Shown here: one piece after another, positions 1 through 6,338 of the stretch
How positions within the stretch are numbered: the stretch's first letter is position 1
Layout of the letters: each line of letters begins with the position of its first letter
Assembly (NCBI GenBank): GCA_020434375.1
Contig: JAGRAY010000050.1
Span: forward strand, 1 to 11,235
Source of the DNA: Bdellovibrionales bacterium
GTDB taxonomy: Bacteria; Bdellovibrionota_G; JALEGL01; JAGRAY01
Direction of reading: 5' to 3'
Length of the DNA stretch: 11,235 nucleotides
Made by a program: the position numbers and the translations under genes
The notes under the pieces: model-generated
Database searches by the model: none
Told to the model about the DNA's origin: nothing
Seen by the model: the letters and a program-made list of their open reading frames with translations, nothing else

Positions 1-180
1 GGGGTCATTTAAGGGGTAGGGTTTTCCTTCGTCTATCATCGACGTAATACGGTGTAGTCTACAATAAGCATCTGTTCCGCTTGGATACATGCCCTTAGGC
101 GTTAAAACACCAGGTGCGTTTTGAAATCGTACAAGAAGAAAGATGACACTTAAAAAGATCCAGGCTAAACGTAGAGCCAT
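1..180 (-). CDS. STT3/PglB-like oligosaccharyltransferase family membrane protein, N-terminal fragment
   Basis: Sixty codons read without a stop from an ATG at 180 down to the window edge, so only the N-terminus is present. It opens with a basic residue (R4) and a hydrophobic segment at about residues 5-19, followed by a loop with G35-T-D37-A-Y-C-R-L-H-R-I45 and then EGKPYPLNDP (residues 51-60). In STT3/PglB/AglB oligosaccharyltransferases the first periplasmic loop after TM1 carries a metal-binding Asp in a similar D-x-Y context (D56 in Campylobacter PglB), followed by an R-I helix and an Asp-Pro-rich segment. These proteins move an oligosaccharide from a lipid carrier to protein Asn in the periplasm. 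A GAGAAGAA ribosome site lies 8 nt upstream of the ATG. The catalytic WWDxG-type motif would lie outside the window, so another GT-C family (PMT-like or a polymerase) cannot be excluded. The match is from memory of motifs, not from a search. Confidence 0.6.
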   Translation of the reverse strand, partial: MALRLAWIFLSVIFLLVRFQNAPGVLTPKGMYPSGTDAYCRLHRITSMIDEGKPYPLNDP

Positions 181-183
181 TAT

Positions 184-1344
184 ATGTATTCTTCTCGACT
201 GCCTATTTGTTTAGAGAAAGACAAGATCCAAGAAATTCTAGCTCAAAAACGCCGTAATCAAGAGCAAATCTTTGATTTAACATCAAGTAATCCTACGAAA
301 GCTAATTTTAACTATCCGCTTTTCAATGCTGCTGAACCAAGTTGTTTTAATTTAGAGTATTTGCCAGAGCCACAAGGCTACTCAAGTGCTCTAGAAACGA
401 TTTCTCAAGCATGGCGCCCGGAGAAAAACTTAAATCCGACTCAGTTTTTTCTGACATCTAGCACAAGTGAGGCTTATTCGATTCTTTTTAAACTTTTTTG
501 CAATGGTGGCGATGAGGTTTTGTTGCCAAGCCCATCATATCCCCTCATAGAATATCTGGCACAATCAGAAGCCGTAGTTTCAAGAAAGTATTATTATGTA
601 GAAGCTGAAGGTTGGTTTATTGATCGTAAGTCTTTGGTAGATTCGATAACCAAAAGGACCAAAGTTTTGGTTATCGTTAATCCTAATAATCCAACTGGTC
701 ATTATACTTGTCCTGAGCAAATGGCTGACCTTATTCAAATCGCACAGTCGAACAATTTGGCTATTATTTCTGACGAAGTGTTTTATGAATATTCTCGAGA
801 TGGCGTATATCCTCAATCATTTTTGGATGTTTCAAATTCGAAGGTTCCTTTGGTTATTCTTGGTGGACTTTCAAAGTGGCTTGGGCTTCCACAAGCAAAA
901 CTGTCTTGGGGATATTTTCATTGTCATCAAGATTTGATCCGCGAAGCAATGCCAAGACTTTCTTGGCTACTAGACTTGTATTTGTCGGTAAGTTTTGATG
1001 TTCAAATAAATATTGAATCTATGGCCAGAGTATTTCACCCGGTGCAAGATCAAATAAGAGGAAGGGTGCTCAAAAACGAACGGGCGTTGATTGAGGCTTT
1101 TAAAAACGACCCTAAAGTTCGAGTGCTTATGAGCGAAGGTGGATGGAACGCAGTTCTAGCTCTCCCTCAAGCCATTGAATCTGATCAATGGGCTTGCGAC
1201 TTGCTTTTAAAGAAAAATGTTTATCTTTATTCTGGCCACTTGTTTGAAATGCCATTTCAATCTTTTGTTGTAAGTCTTCTTATGGAGCCTTCACAATTTG
1301 CACGTAGTATTAAGTTAATGACCGAGTTTTTGAAAGAGATCTAG
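184..1344 (+). CDS. PLP-dependent aminotransferase, class I/II (fold type I)
   Basis: A 386-residue protein of normal length for class I/II aminotransferases, which move an amino group between an amino acid and a 2-oxo acid through pyridoxal phosphate in the cytoplasm. Visible motifs are NPNNPTG at 166-172, the PLP-pyridine Asp D197 in SDEVFYEYS, and the Schiff-base lysine K231 in GGLSKWLGLPQAKLSW. Two points are unusual. The residue three after D197 is Phe, where many relatives have Tyr, although Tyr follows at 201. The C-terminal segment that usually carries the substrate-carboxylate Arg reads FEMPFQSFVVSLLMEP without an Arg. The substrate may therefore not be a standard alpha-amino acid, or another residue takes over. 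The ATG at 184 has only a weak GAG at 174-176. The gene starts 3 bp from the divergent STT3-like gene, and its 3' end overlaps the convergent GT4 gene by 30 bp. It is not of the DegT/ArnB sugar-aminotransferase class. The substrate is unknown. Confidence 0.88.
   Translation: MYSSRLPICLEKDKIQEILAQKRRNQEQIFDLTSSNPTKANFNYPLFNAAEPSCFNLEYLPEPQGYSSALETISQAWRPEKNLNPTQFFLTSSTSEAYSILFKLFCNGGDEVLLPSPSYPLIEYLAQSEAVVSRKYYYVEAEGWFIDRKSLVDSITKRTKVLVIVNPNNPTGHYTCPEQMADLIQIAQSNNLAIISDEVFYEYSRDGVYPQSFLDVSNSKVPLVILGGLSKWLGLPQAKLSWGYFHCHQDLIREAMPRLSWLLDLYLSVSFDVQINIESMARVFHPVQDQIRGRVLKNERALIEAFKNDPKVRVLMSEGGWNAVLALPQAIESDQWACDLLLKKNVYLYSGHLFEMPFQSFVVSLLMEPSQFARSIKLMTEFLKEI
189..196 (-). promoter_or_regulatory. 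Ribosome binding site of the STT3-like gene
   Basis: The minus strand reads GAGAAGAA, 8 nt before the ATG at 180. It lies wholly inside the first codons of the divergent aminotransferase gene, because the two start codons are only 3 bp apart. Confidence 0.5.
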
Positions 1345-2400
1345 GTAGTTTTTTAAGAAACGGATCTCGCTGAATTCAAATTCTGCTCTCTTCATGAGTG
1401 CTTTTCTTGTTTCGTGCTTTTTTTCATCGGTCCATTTGTCAATACGATTTATCCATTCAAAGCAAGCTTGCGTATCTCCAGTTGGGAATCCAAATACGGT
1501 TTTGTTATCTATGAGGTCAAGCATACCACCCACTTCGCTCACAACAGGAATAGCGCCTTGTCCCATAGCCTCAAGAAGAACCTGAGGAATGCCCTCTGAA
1601 CGACTCGGTACAATTAAAAAGTCGGCACTTTGGTAAAAATTTAAAAGTTTATCCGGCGCCACTGGCTCATAGATTGTACAATTCTTGCCTTTAAGAGTTG
1701 ATAGCTGTCGTAGCAGGGGTCCTTTTCCTACTATAGAAAGTGAGAAGTTGTGTTTGAGTAAAGCTGTGCCAATACTTTTTAAGTAGTCTATTCCTTTTTC
1801 ATAAGTAAACCTTCCAACAAATAACGCATGGCGCCGTTTCCGAACGCTATGGTTTAAATTCTTAGAATGGTTTATTCCAGGATAAATAACTTTTATATTT
1901 TTAAGGCTACCTTGAAATTGTTCCTGAAGCACGTGCTCCATATGGTGTGATTCAACAATGACAGTTGAGCTTTGTGAAATGAGTTTCTTAGAAATATATT
2001 TCATCCAATGTATGCGGGGGTCGAAAGCCTCAAACGCATAGGATTGCTTTTGATACCAATTGGCTCCAGCAGTATGAAAAATTAGTGGTGTGACACATCG
2101 AGATCTCCATGCACTCAATGCAAAACCAATAGAAATCGCATAGTCGTATGTACTACTTTCGATATGGTTTTGAACTCTTCGAGAAAAAATCTGATTTGCA
2201 AGAAGCCAGGGTTTGAGCGATGGCCAGCATATTCCAAGAGTAGGAAATGGTTCGTGACCCGTGAGTTGGGTCTTGGGAACGGCGCAGGTAACTCTGATGC
2301 CATGTTTACTTAATCCGTGACAAAGATTGTAGGCTTGCTTCTCCATGCCACCGATCGAACTTATGGGCCAAAGACCATGGCAGGCAATAAGAATTTTCAT
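1315..2400 (-). CDS. Glycosyltransferase family 4 (GT-B fold)
   Basis: This 361-residue protein has the two-domain GT-B layout. The N-terminal acceptor-side domain opens MKILIACHGLWPISSIGG with the glycine loop G17-G18 followed by MEKQAYNL. A linker carries IKVIYPGINHS, and the C-terminal nucleotide-sugar domain begins LFVGRFTYEKGIDYL. The GT4 catalytic signature is present: VPSRSEGIPQVLLEAMGQG with the E269-x7-E277 pair. Such enzymes are retaining transferases that use a nucleotide sugar to extend a glycan at the cytoplasmic face of the membrane. Donor and acceptor cannot be read from the sequence. The gene starts 40 bp from the divergent ABC flippase gene and ends inside the last 30 bp of the convergent aminotransferase gene. 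No strong ribosome site precedes the ATG at 2400. Family assignment is firm; specificity is unknown. Confidence 0.9.
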   Translation of the reverse strand: MKILIACHGLWPISSIGGMEKQAYNLCHGLSKHGIRVTCAVPKTQLTGHEPFPTLGICWPSLKPWLLANQIFSRRVQNHIESSTYDYAISIGFALSAWRSRCVTPLIFHTAGANWYQKQSYAFEAFDPRIHWMKYISKKLISQSSTVIVESHHMEHVLQEQFQGSLKNIKVIYPGINHSKNLNHSVRKRRHALFVGRFTYEKGIDYLKSIGTALLKHNFSLSIVGKGPLLRQLSTLKGKNCTIYEPVAPDKLLNFYQSADFLIVPSRSEGIPQVLLEAMGQGAIPVVSEVGGMLDLIDNKTVFGFPTGDTQACFEWINRIDKWTDEKKHETRKALMKRAEFEFSEIRFLKNYLDLFQKLGH

Positions 2401-2440
2401 ATCAGCAGTACTTTATTTAAAGTATGATACGTTTCAAGAG
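2401..2440. promoter_or_regulatory. Short divergent intergenic region, probable promoters of the GT4 gene and the flippase operon
   Basis: This 40-bp spacer separates the two divergent starts at 2400 and 2441 and is strongly AT-rich. On the plus strand TATGAT at 2423-2428 resembles a -10 box and would give a very short leader before the ATG at 2441, but no good -35 box lies 16-18 bp upstream. On the minus strand TTGAAA (2431-2436) resembles a -35 box without a clear -10. The location argues for promoter function more than the motifs do. Confidence 0.35.
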
Positions 2441-4225
2441 ATGAAACAAAATATTCTTTCGCAAACTTTTGAAAATATAAAGAAGTATCTTCCCGCTCGC
2501 TATGCGAAAAAAATGCCATTCGTATTTGTCTTGTTGTCATTAATGTCGATTATAGAGTTGTTCAGCCTTGGTATGTTTGTGGCATTAATTCCTTTTATTT
2601 ACAATCCAAAAATTATCACACAAAACGTTATTACTCGTTCAATCTATCATGGTCTTGCGTTTGAATCTTATCATGCGTTTGTCTTTGTGATTTTGTTTGT
2701 GTTGGTTGTTCTATTTGTTGCAAAGAATTTATTGTCGCTTTGGATTTCCCGTTATTTGTCGGCATTTTCTTTTCAGCTATTTGCCCATTTCACAACCCTT
2801 TTGCAAAGGTATCATTATGCACGAGGATATTTGTTTATGAAGAACAAAGGTTACTTTGACTGCGTTCGAGATATCGCGGCTCTTCCAGGACGATTTTCAG
2901 AGAACCTTCTGCTTCCTTTTCTGTCTATTGTTAACGAAATAGCAGTGCTATCACTGATTGTTATATCTATTTTTATATATGCACCTAAAGCACTTTTGTT
3001 TGTGGCTATATTTGTGATTCCACCATTTTTTATTTTTTATATATGGAGTAAGAAGAAAATTCAGGTTGCAGGTGAAGCTGTTTATCACCTAAGTGGAGCT
3101 TTGCAAAAAAGGCTCTACGAGTCTTTGAGAGGATTTGTAGAAATAAAAACTACTCGCTCTGAAGAAAGATTTTTATCAAACTATGCACAGCTTGCGAAAA
3201 CCTATGCCAATAAAATGACAGACCATATTTTCTTTAATTTAGTTCCTACAAAACTCTTGGAGACCTCCATGATTTTTGGATTTTCGTTTTTGGTAGTCTA
3301 TACGATTCTATATAAGGAGGCTTCGGAGGGATTGATGCTTCTTGGAGTTTTTACTGTTGCAGCTTATCGAACAATGCCATCGATTAATCGAATTACCTTG
3401 GCACTTCTCAATATAAAAGGTCATGAATATGTGTTTGATATTCTTAAAGAACTTAATGAGACAAACGATCCTAAAGATGAAGTGCCGGCCATTCCTTTTG
3501 AAAAAAGTATTATTTTGCGCAACGTGGAGTTTTCTTATCCTTCTTCAGATCTATTTGCGGTGAGAAACATAAATATAAAAATATCAAGAGGTGACTATAT
3601 TGGCATTGTAGGTCCTTCAGGATCAGGTAAGTCCACATTGATACATTTGATTTTAGGATTTTTAGAACCTACCAAGGGTGAGATACTTATTGATCAGCAG
3701 TCACTCAATGCAAATTCGTTCGATGCATGGCTCTCGCATATAGCCTATGTGCCTCAAGAAGTATTTCTATTTGATACGTCATTTATCGAAAATATCACTT
3801 TAAATGACGATGTGAGTACGGTTGATAAAGAAAAGTTGTCTCGTGCGCTGAGTTTAGCTCAGCTCGATTCGCTAGTGAACACTATTCCGGACGGCATGCA
3901 AGCAATGCTAGGAGAAAATGGAACCAAGCTTTCTGTGGGTCAAAAGCAGCGAATTGGAATCGCTAGAGCTATTTATAGTGACGCTAAAGTTCTCGTGCTA
4001 GATGAGATTACCTCGGCGCTAGATTCGCAAACTGAAAGAGATATTACTGATGCTTTGGAAAAAATTCATCGTGAAAATCTGACCGTGATTATCATTGCAC
4101 ATCGTTGGACAACTTTAAAACACTGTAATAGCATTATTGAATTAAGCCATGGCATTATAAAAGATACGTACAGCTATATTGAATACAAGCAGAGTCAAGA
4201 GAAGCTTGCAAGTGCGCACATTTAA
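2441..4225 (+). CDS. ABC transporter, fused permease-ATPase, PglK-like oligosaccharide flippase
   Basis: A 594-residue half-transporter with an N-terminal membrane domain of about six helices (roughly residues 25-330) and a C-terminal ATPase domain. The ATPase motifs are complete: Walker A GPSGSGKST at 391-399, Q-loop Q439 in YVPQE, signature LSVGQ at 497-501, Walker B VLVLDE at 517-522 and H-loop H554. TM1 and its flank (SLMSIIELFSLGMFVALIPF, then NPK) resemble the PglK family, which flips lipid-linked oligosaccharides across the inner membrane for N-glycosylation or lipooligosaccharide assembly. The open frame extends upstream to 2345, but that part lies over the divergent GT4 gene. The ATG at 2441, with AAGAG directly before it, starts a protein of the usual length. 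It is the first gene of the operon running to 7507, whose other genes look like glycosyltransferases, which supports a glycan substrate. A lipid A or peptide exporter role is less likely. Confidence 0.87.
   Translation: MKQNILSQTFENIKKYLPARYAKKMPFVFVLLSLMSIIELFSLGMFVALIPFIYNPKIITQNVITRSIYHGLAFESYHAFVFVILFVLVVLFVAKNLLSLWISRYLSAFSFQLFAHFTTLLQRYHYARGYLFMKNKGYFDCVRDIAALPGRFSENLLLPFLSIVNEIAVLSLIVISIFIYAPKALLFVAIFVIPPFFIFYIWSKKKIQVAGEAVYHLSGALQKRLYESLRGFVEIKTTRSEERFLSNYAQLAKTYANKMTDHIFFNLVPTKLLETSMIFGFSFLVVYTILYKEASEGLMLLGVFTVAAYRTMPSINRITLALLNIKGHEYVFDILKELNETNDPKDEVPAIPFEKSIILRNVEFSYPSSDLFAVRNINIKISRGDYIGIVGPSGSGKSTLIHLILGFLEPTKGEILIDQQSLNANSFDAWLSHIAYVPQEVFLFDTSFIENITLNDDVSTVDKEKLSRALSLAQLDSLVNTIPDGMQAMLGENGTKLSVGQKQRIGIARAIYSDAKVLVLDEITSALDSQTERDITDALEKIHRENLTVIIIAHRWTTLKHCNSIIELSHGIIKDTYSYIEYKQSQEKLASAHI
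4197..4204 (+). promoter_or_regulatory. Ribosome binding site deciding the GTG start at 4212
   Basis: AAGAGAAG sits 7 nt before the GTG at 4212, inside the 3' end of the flippase gene. It favours that GTG over the in-frame TTG codons at 4179 and 4206, the second of which is too close to the site. Confidence 0.5.
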
Positions 4226-5321
4226 GTTTTTTATTACACCTGTTTATCCATATGGCGATGACCATTATTTTCACGAAATGGTTGCTCTAGCTGAAGGTTT
4301 GAAAGAACTTGGATATCGAGTTATGGGAAATGTTGATTACTGGAAAACACCAACAAAGGATACTTATCTAATTGAGAAAAATGACTCCGATGACTTCGAT
4401 GTAGGTATCTATGATTATCGATACGTCCGATCATTTGAGCATCTTTTATTTAGAGATGGGTACCCTAATTTTGATCTGAATAAAAAACATATTTTGGTTG
4501 ATCGAAATGATTGGATTTCACCAATTTGGTTGAATCGCCATTATCGACTTTTTTCGAGAATATTCTCAGGCAATATATTTCAAACGCTAAAATATCCTGA
4601 CAATGTGCGTCCATGGGCTATAGGTTTGTCGAGTCGTATGATCCAGTCGATAGATAAGTATTATGGTCAATTGTCAAAACCAATGAGTTTATCTATTGGT
4701 CATAATTTTCGGGTGATGAATGGGTCTCGACATATAATTATGCATCACCTAAAACAACTGGAAAAAACATATCCATTGAAAGAGTGTTTCACTATCGGTG
4801 AGCCCATAGACAAAAGTGATTTGTTTTATTTTCACCAAACAACAAGGCGACATCATCCTGAGTATTTTAAATCGATTAATGAAAATAGGTTCTTTTTGGC
4901 AGTCTGTGGATATTTTGAGTGTCGGCCTATTTTGTATCAACCCTATTCGCTATTAGACAGGATCGTAAGAAAACCAGTATTAGTTTTAAATAGATTATTA
5001 ACTCGACTTAAATGTGATTCTTCCTATTTATGGTTTGCGTTCCAACACGACAGTTTTCGATTTTATGAAACTCTTTATGCTAAAACATGTCCAATTCAAA
5101 TCGATTTAAACTATTGGAAATTTCGTATGCCAGTTCAGCCGAGCTCCGGTATCCATTATTTGGGTATCAAGGGACTCGATGTAGAAACACTGATCACTTC
5201 AATAGAAGCTATGAGCCAAAGCCAAATCGACGACATTGCAGGGCAAGGTCGAGAGTTTGTTCTTCGACATTACTCGCCTGTGGCACAAGCGAAACGCGTG
5301 ATTGAGGAATTGTCGATTTAG
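4212..5321 (+). CDS. Uncharacterised protein, possible GT-B-like glycosyltransferase
   Basis: A 369-residue protein that I do not recognise as a known family. It starts RTFKFFITPVYPYGDDHYFH, and a helix with LAEGLKELGYRVMG follows, the arrangement of the first Rossmann unit of many GT-B enzymes. The middle is rich in aromatics and His/Asp/Arg (YDYRYVRSF, HILVDRNDW, HIIMHHLKQL). The C-terminal half has FRFYETLYAKTCPIQID, then a GLDVETLITSIEAM segment and EFVLRHYSPVAQAKRVIEEL. That resembles the donor-site helix, insertion and closing helix of exostosin- or GT1/GT4-like transferases. No signal peptide or membrane segment is visible, so it is probably cytoplasmic. The GTG start has a good ribosome site and overlaps the flippase stop by 14 bp, suggesting translational coupling. 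It sits between the flippase and two other glycosyltransferase-type genes, which supports a glycan role. This function is inference, not homology. Confidence 0.6.
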   Translation: MRTFKFFITPVYPYGDDHYFHEMVALAEGLKELGYRVMGNVDYWKTPTKDTYLIEKNDSDDFDVGIYDYRYVRSFEHLLFRDGYPNFDLNKKHILVDRNDWISPIWLNRHYRLFSRIFSGNIFQTLKYPDNVRPWAIGLSSRMIQSIDKYYGQLSKPMSLSIGHNFRVMNGSRHIIMHHLKQLEKTYPLKECFTIGEPIDKSDLFYFHQTTRRHHPEYFKSINENRFFLAVCGYFECRPILYQPYSLLDRIVRKPVLVLNRLLTRLKCDSSYLWFAFQHDSFRFYETLYAKTCPIQIDLNYWKFRMPVQPSSGIHYLGIKGLDVETLITSIEAMSQSQIDDIAGQGREFVLRHYSPVAQAKRVIEELSI

Positions 5322-5324
5322 ACT

Positions 5325-6338
5325 ATGGGCCAAAATCGATACTTTGTATTAAAGGGTTGTGCTGGTCTAGGTAATCGTCTTATGACTCTTTCGTGGGCTA
5401 TTCATTTTTGTAAGCAGACTAATCGCATTTTGTTTGTGGATTGGGCTGATGGACAGTTTTCAATAAAAGGAGACAATGTATTTTATAATTATTTTAAACT
5501 CGTGAACGTATCTCATGTTAAGTCTATTGAAGATTGTCTAGATGTCGTCGGCTCGAGTTGTTATCCGAGGATATATCAACGCAATCCCTTGGCTTCAATA
5601 TATGATATGTATGACGGCCCTGTTGTTACAAATCGTTTTGAAAGAATAAGATATAAATGTGAAATGCTTAAGTTTGGTACTTTTCTCAAAGGATACTGGA
5701 TTCAAAAAAATATAGACAAAGAACCTAATAGACTAAAAACTACTATTAAAAATCTGTTTCCATACAGATTTCAAAAAAGAATTCCTATCGCATCGGACTA
5801 TTCCCAAAACATAAGTGACCGAAGCATCTTTGGAGCAGACTTCTTGCCAATGGGATTTGAGAACAACCTAAAAGAACATATCGATTTTACCAATTCTGTC
5901 AGAGAAAAACTTGAAACAGAGGTGAAGCAGCTTTTTGGAGGCAACAATGTTCTTGGTGTTCATATTCGATACACGGATCTTATGCCGTCAGTGTTACTAA
6001 ACAAGCTCCATGAGTATATTGCCCGACAATCCAAAAACTATCAGATCATATTTCTGTCGACGGATTCAAATGAGATTGAAGTACAGTTCAAACAAAGATA
6101 CAAAACAATAAAAGTGTTTTCAAAATATCTGCCTAAAACGAAAGGCATTGGTTTGCATCAATGGGGTTTGTATCAAGAGCCAATGCAAGCGAATCTCTTG
6201 TTTGATGAAAGTTTACGAGATTTATTTGCGCTATCTAGGTGTGACTGTTTGTTATTTCAATCAAACTCTAGCTTTTCACGTATTGCCCGCCTACTATCGG
6301 CGTCCAGTCAGACTCAAATAGATTGGATGGCCCTGTGA
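5325..6338 (+). CDS. NodZ/O-fucosyltransferase-like glycosyltransferase
   Basis: A 337-residue protein. The N-terminus has KGCAGLGNRLMTLSWAIHFC, with a G-x-G-N-R loop at about 14-18. The second half has the motif H213-I-R215-Y-T217-D218 after VLGV, then IFLSTDSNEIEVQF, and near the end a serine-rich FQSNSSFSRIARLLS starting at 311. This order matches the GT-B fucosyltransferases of the NodZ/FUT8/POFUT superfamily, whose HxR motif binds the GDP-fucose phosphates and whose late Ser segment closes the donor site. It would add fucose or a related deoxysugar at the cytoplasmic face. The assignment comes from motif memory. The GT11 alpha-1,2 family has a similar GGLGNQ start but different later motifs. 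Only TAG-ACT separates it from the preceding gene, in the same frame. A GAGGA at 5304-5308 is 16 nt from the ATG, rather far, so reinitiation after the upstream stop is likely. Confidence 0.65.
   Translation: MGQNRYFVLKGCAGLGNRLMTLSWAIHFCKQTNRILFVDWADGQFSIKGDNVFYNYFKLVNVSHVKSIEDCLDVVGSSCYPRIYQRNPLASIYDMYDGPVVTNRFERIRYKCEMLKFGTFLKGYWIQKNIDKEPNRLKTTIKNLFPYRFQKRIPIASDYSQNISDRSIFGADFLPMGFENNLKEHIDFTNSVREKLETEVKQLFGGNNVLGVHIRYTDLMPSVLLNKLHEYIARQSKNYQIIFLSTDSNEIEVQFKQRYKTIKVFSKYLPKTKGIGLHQWGLYQEPMQANLLFDESLRDLFALSRCDCLLFQSNSSFSRIARLLSASSQTQIDWMAL

Noticed and set aside
580..816. Minus-strand open frame of 78 codons
   Set aside because: It lies wholly inside the aminotransferase gene, has no recognisable domain, and the opposite frame has complete PLP-enzyme motifs.
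1394..1599. Two plus-strand open frames of about 60 codons
   Set aside because: They are antisense to the conserved donor domain of the GT4 gene, and the composition is only that of its complement.
2115..2303. Minus-strand open frame of 62 codons
   Set aside because: Out-of-frame shadow of the N-terminal half of the GT4 gene.
2345..2440. N-terminal extension of the ABC flippase by 32 residues
   Set aside because: It would run over the start of the divergent GT4 gene. The ATG at 2441 already gives a full-length family member.
4749..4940. Minus-strand open frame of 63 codons
   Set aside because: Antisense to the 4212 gene, with no ribosome site or domain.
5087..5305. Plus-strand open frame of 72 codons, Arg/Ser-rich
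   Set aside because: Alternative frame inside the 4212 gene with low-complexity, shadow-like composition.
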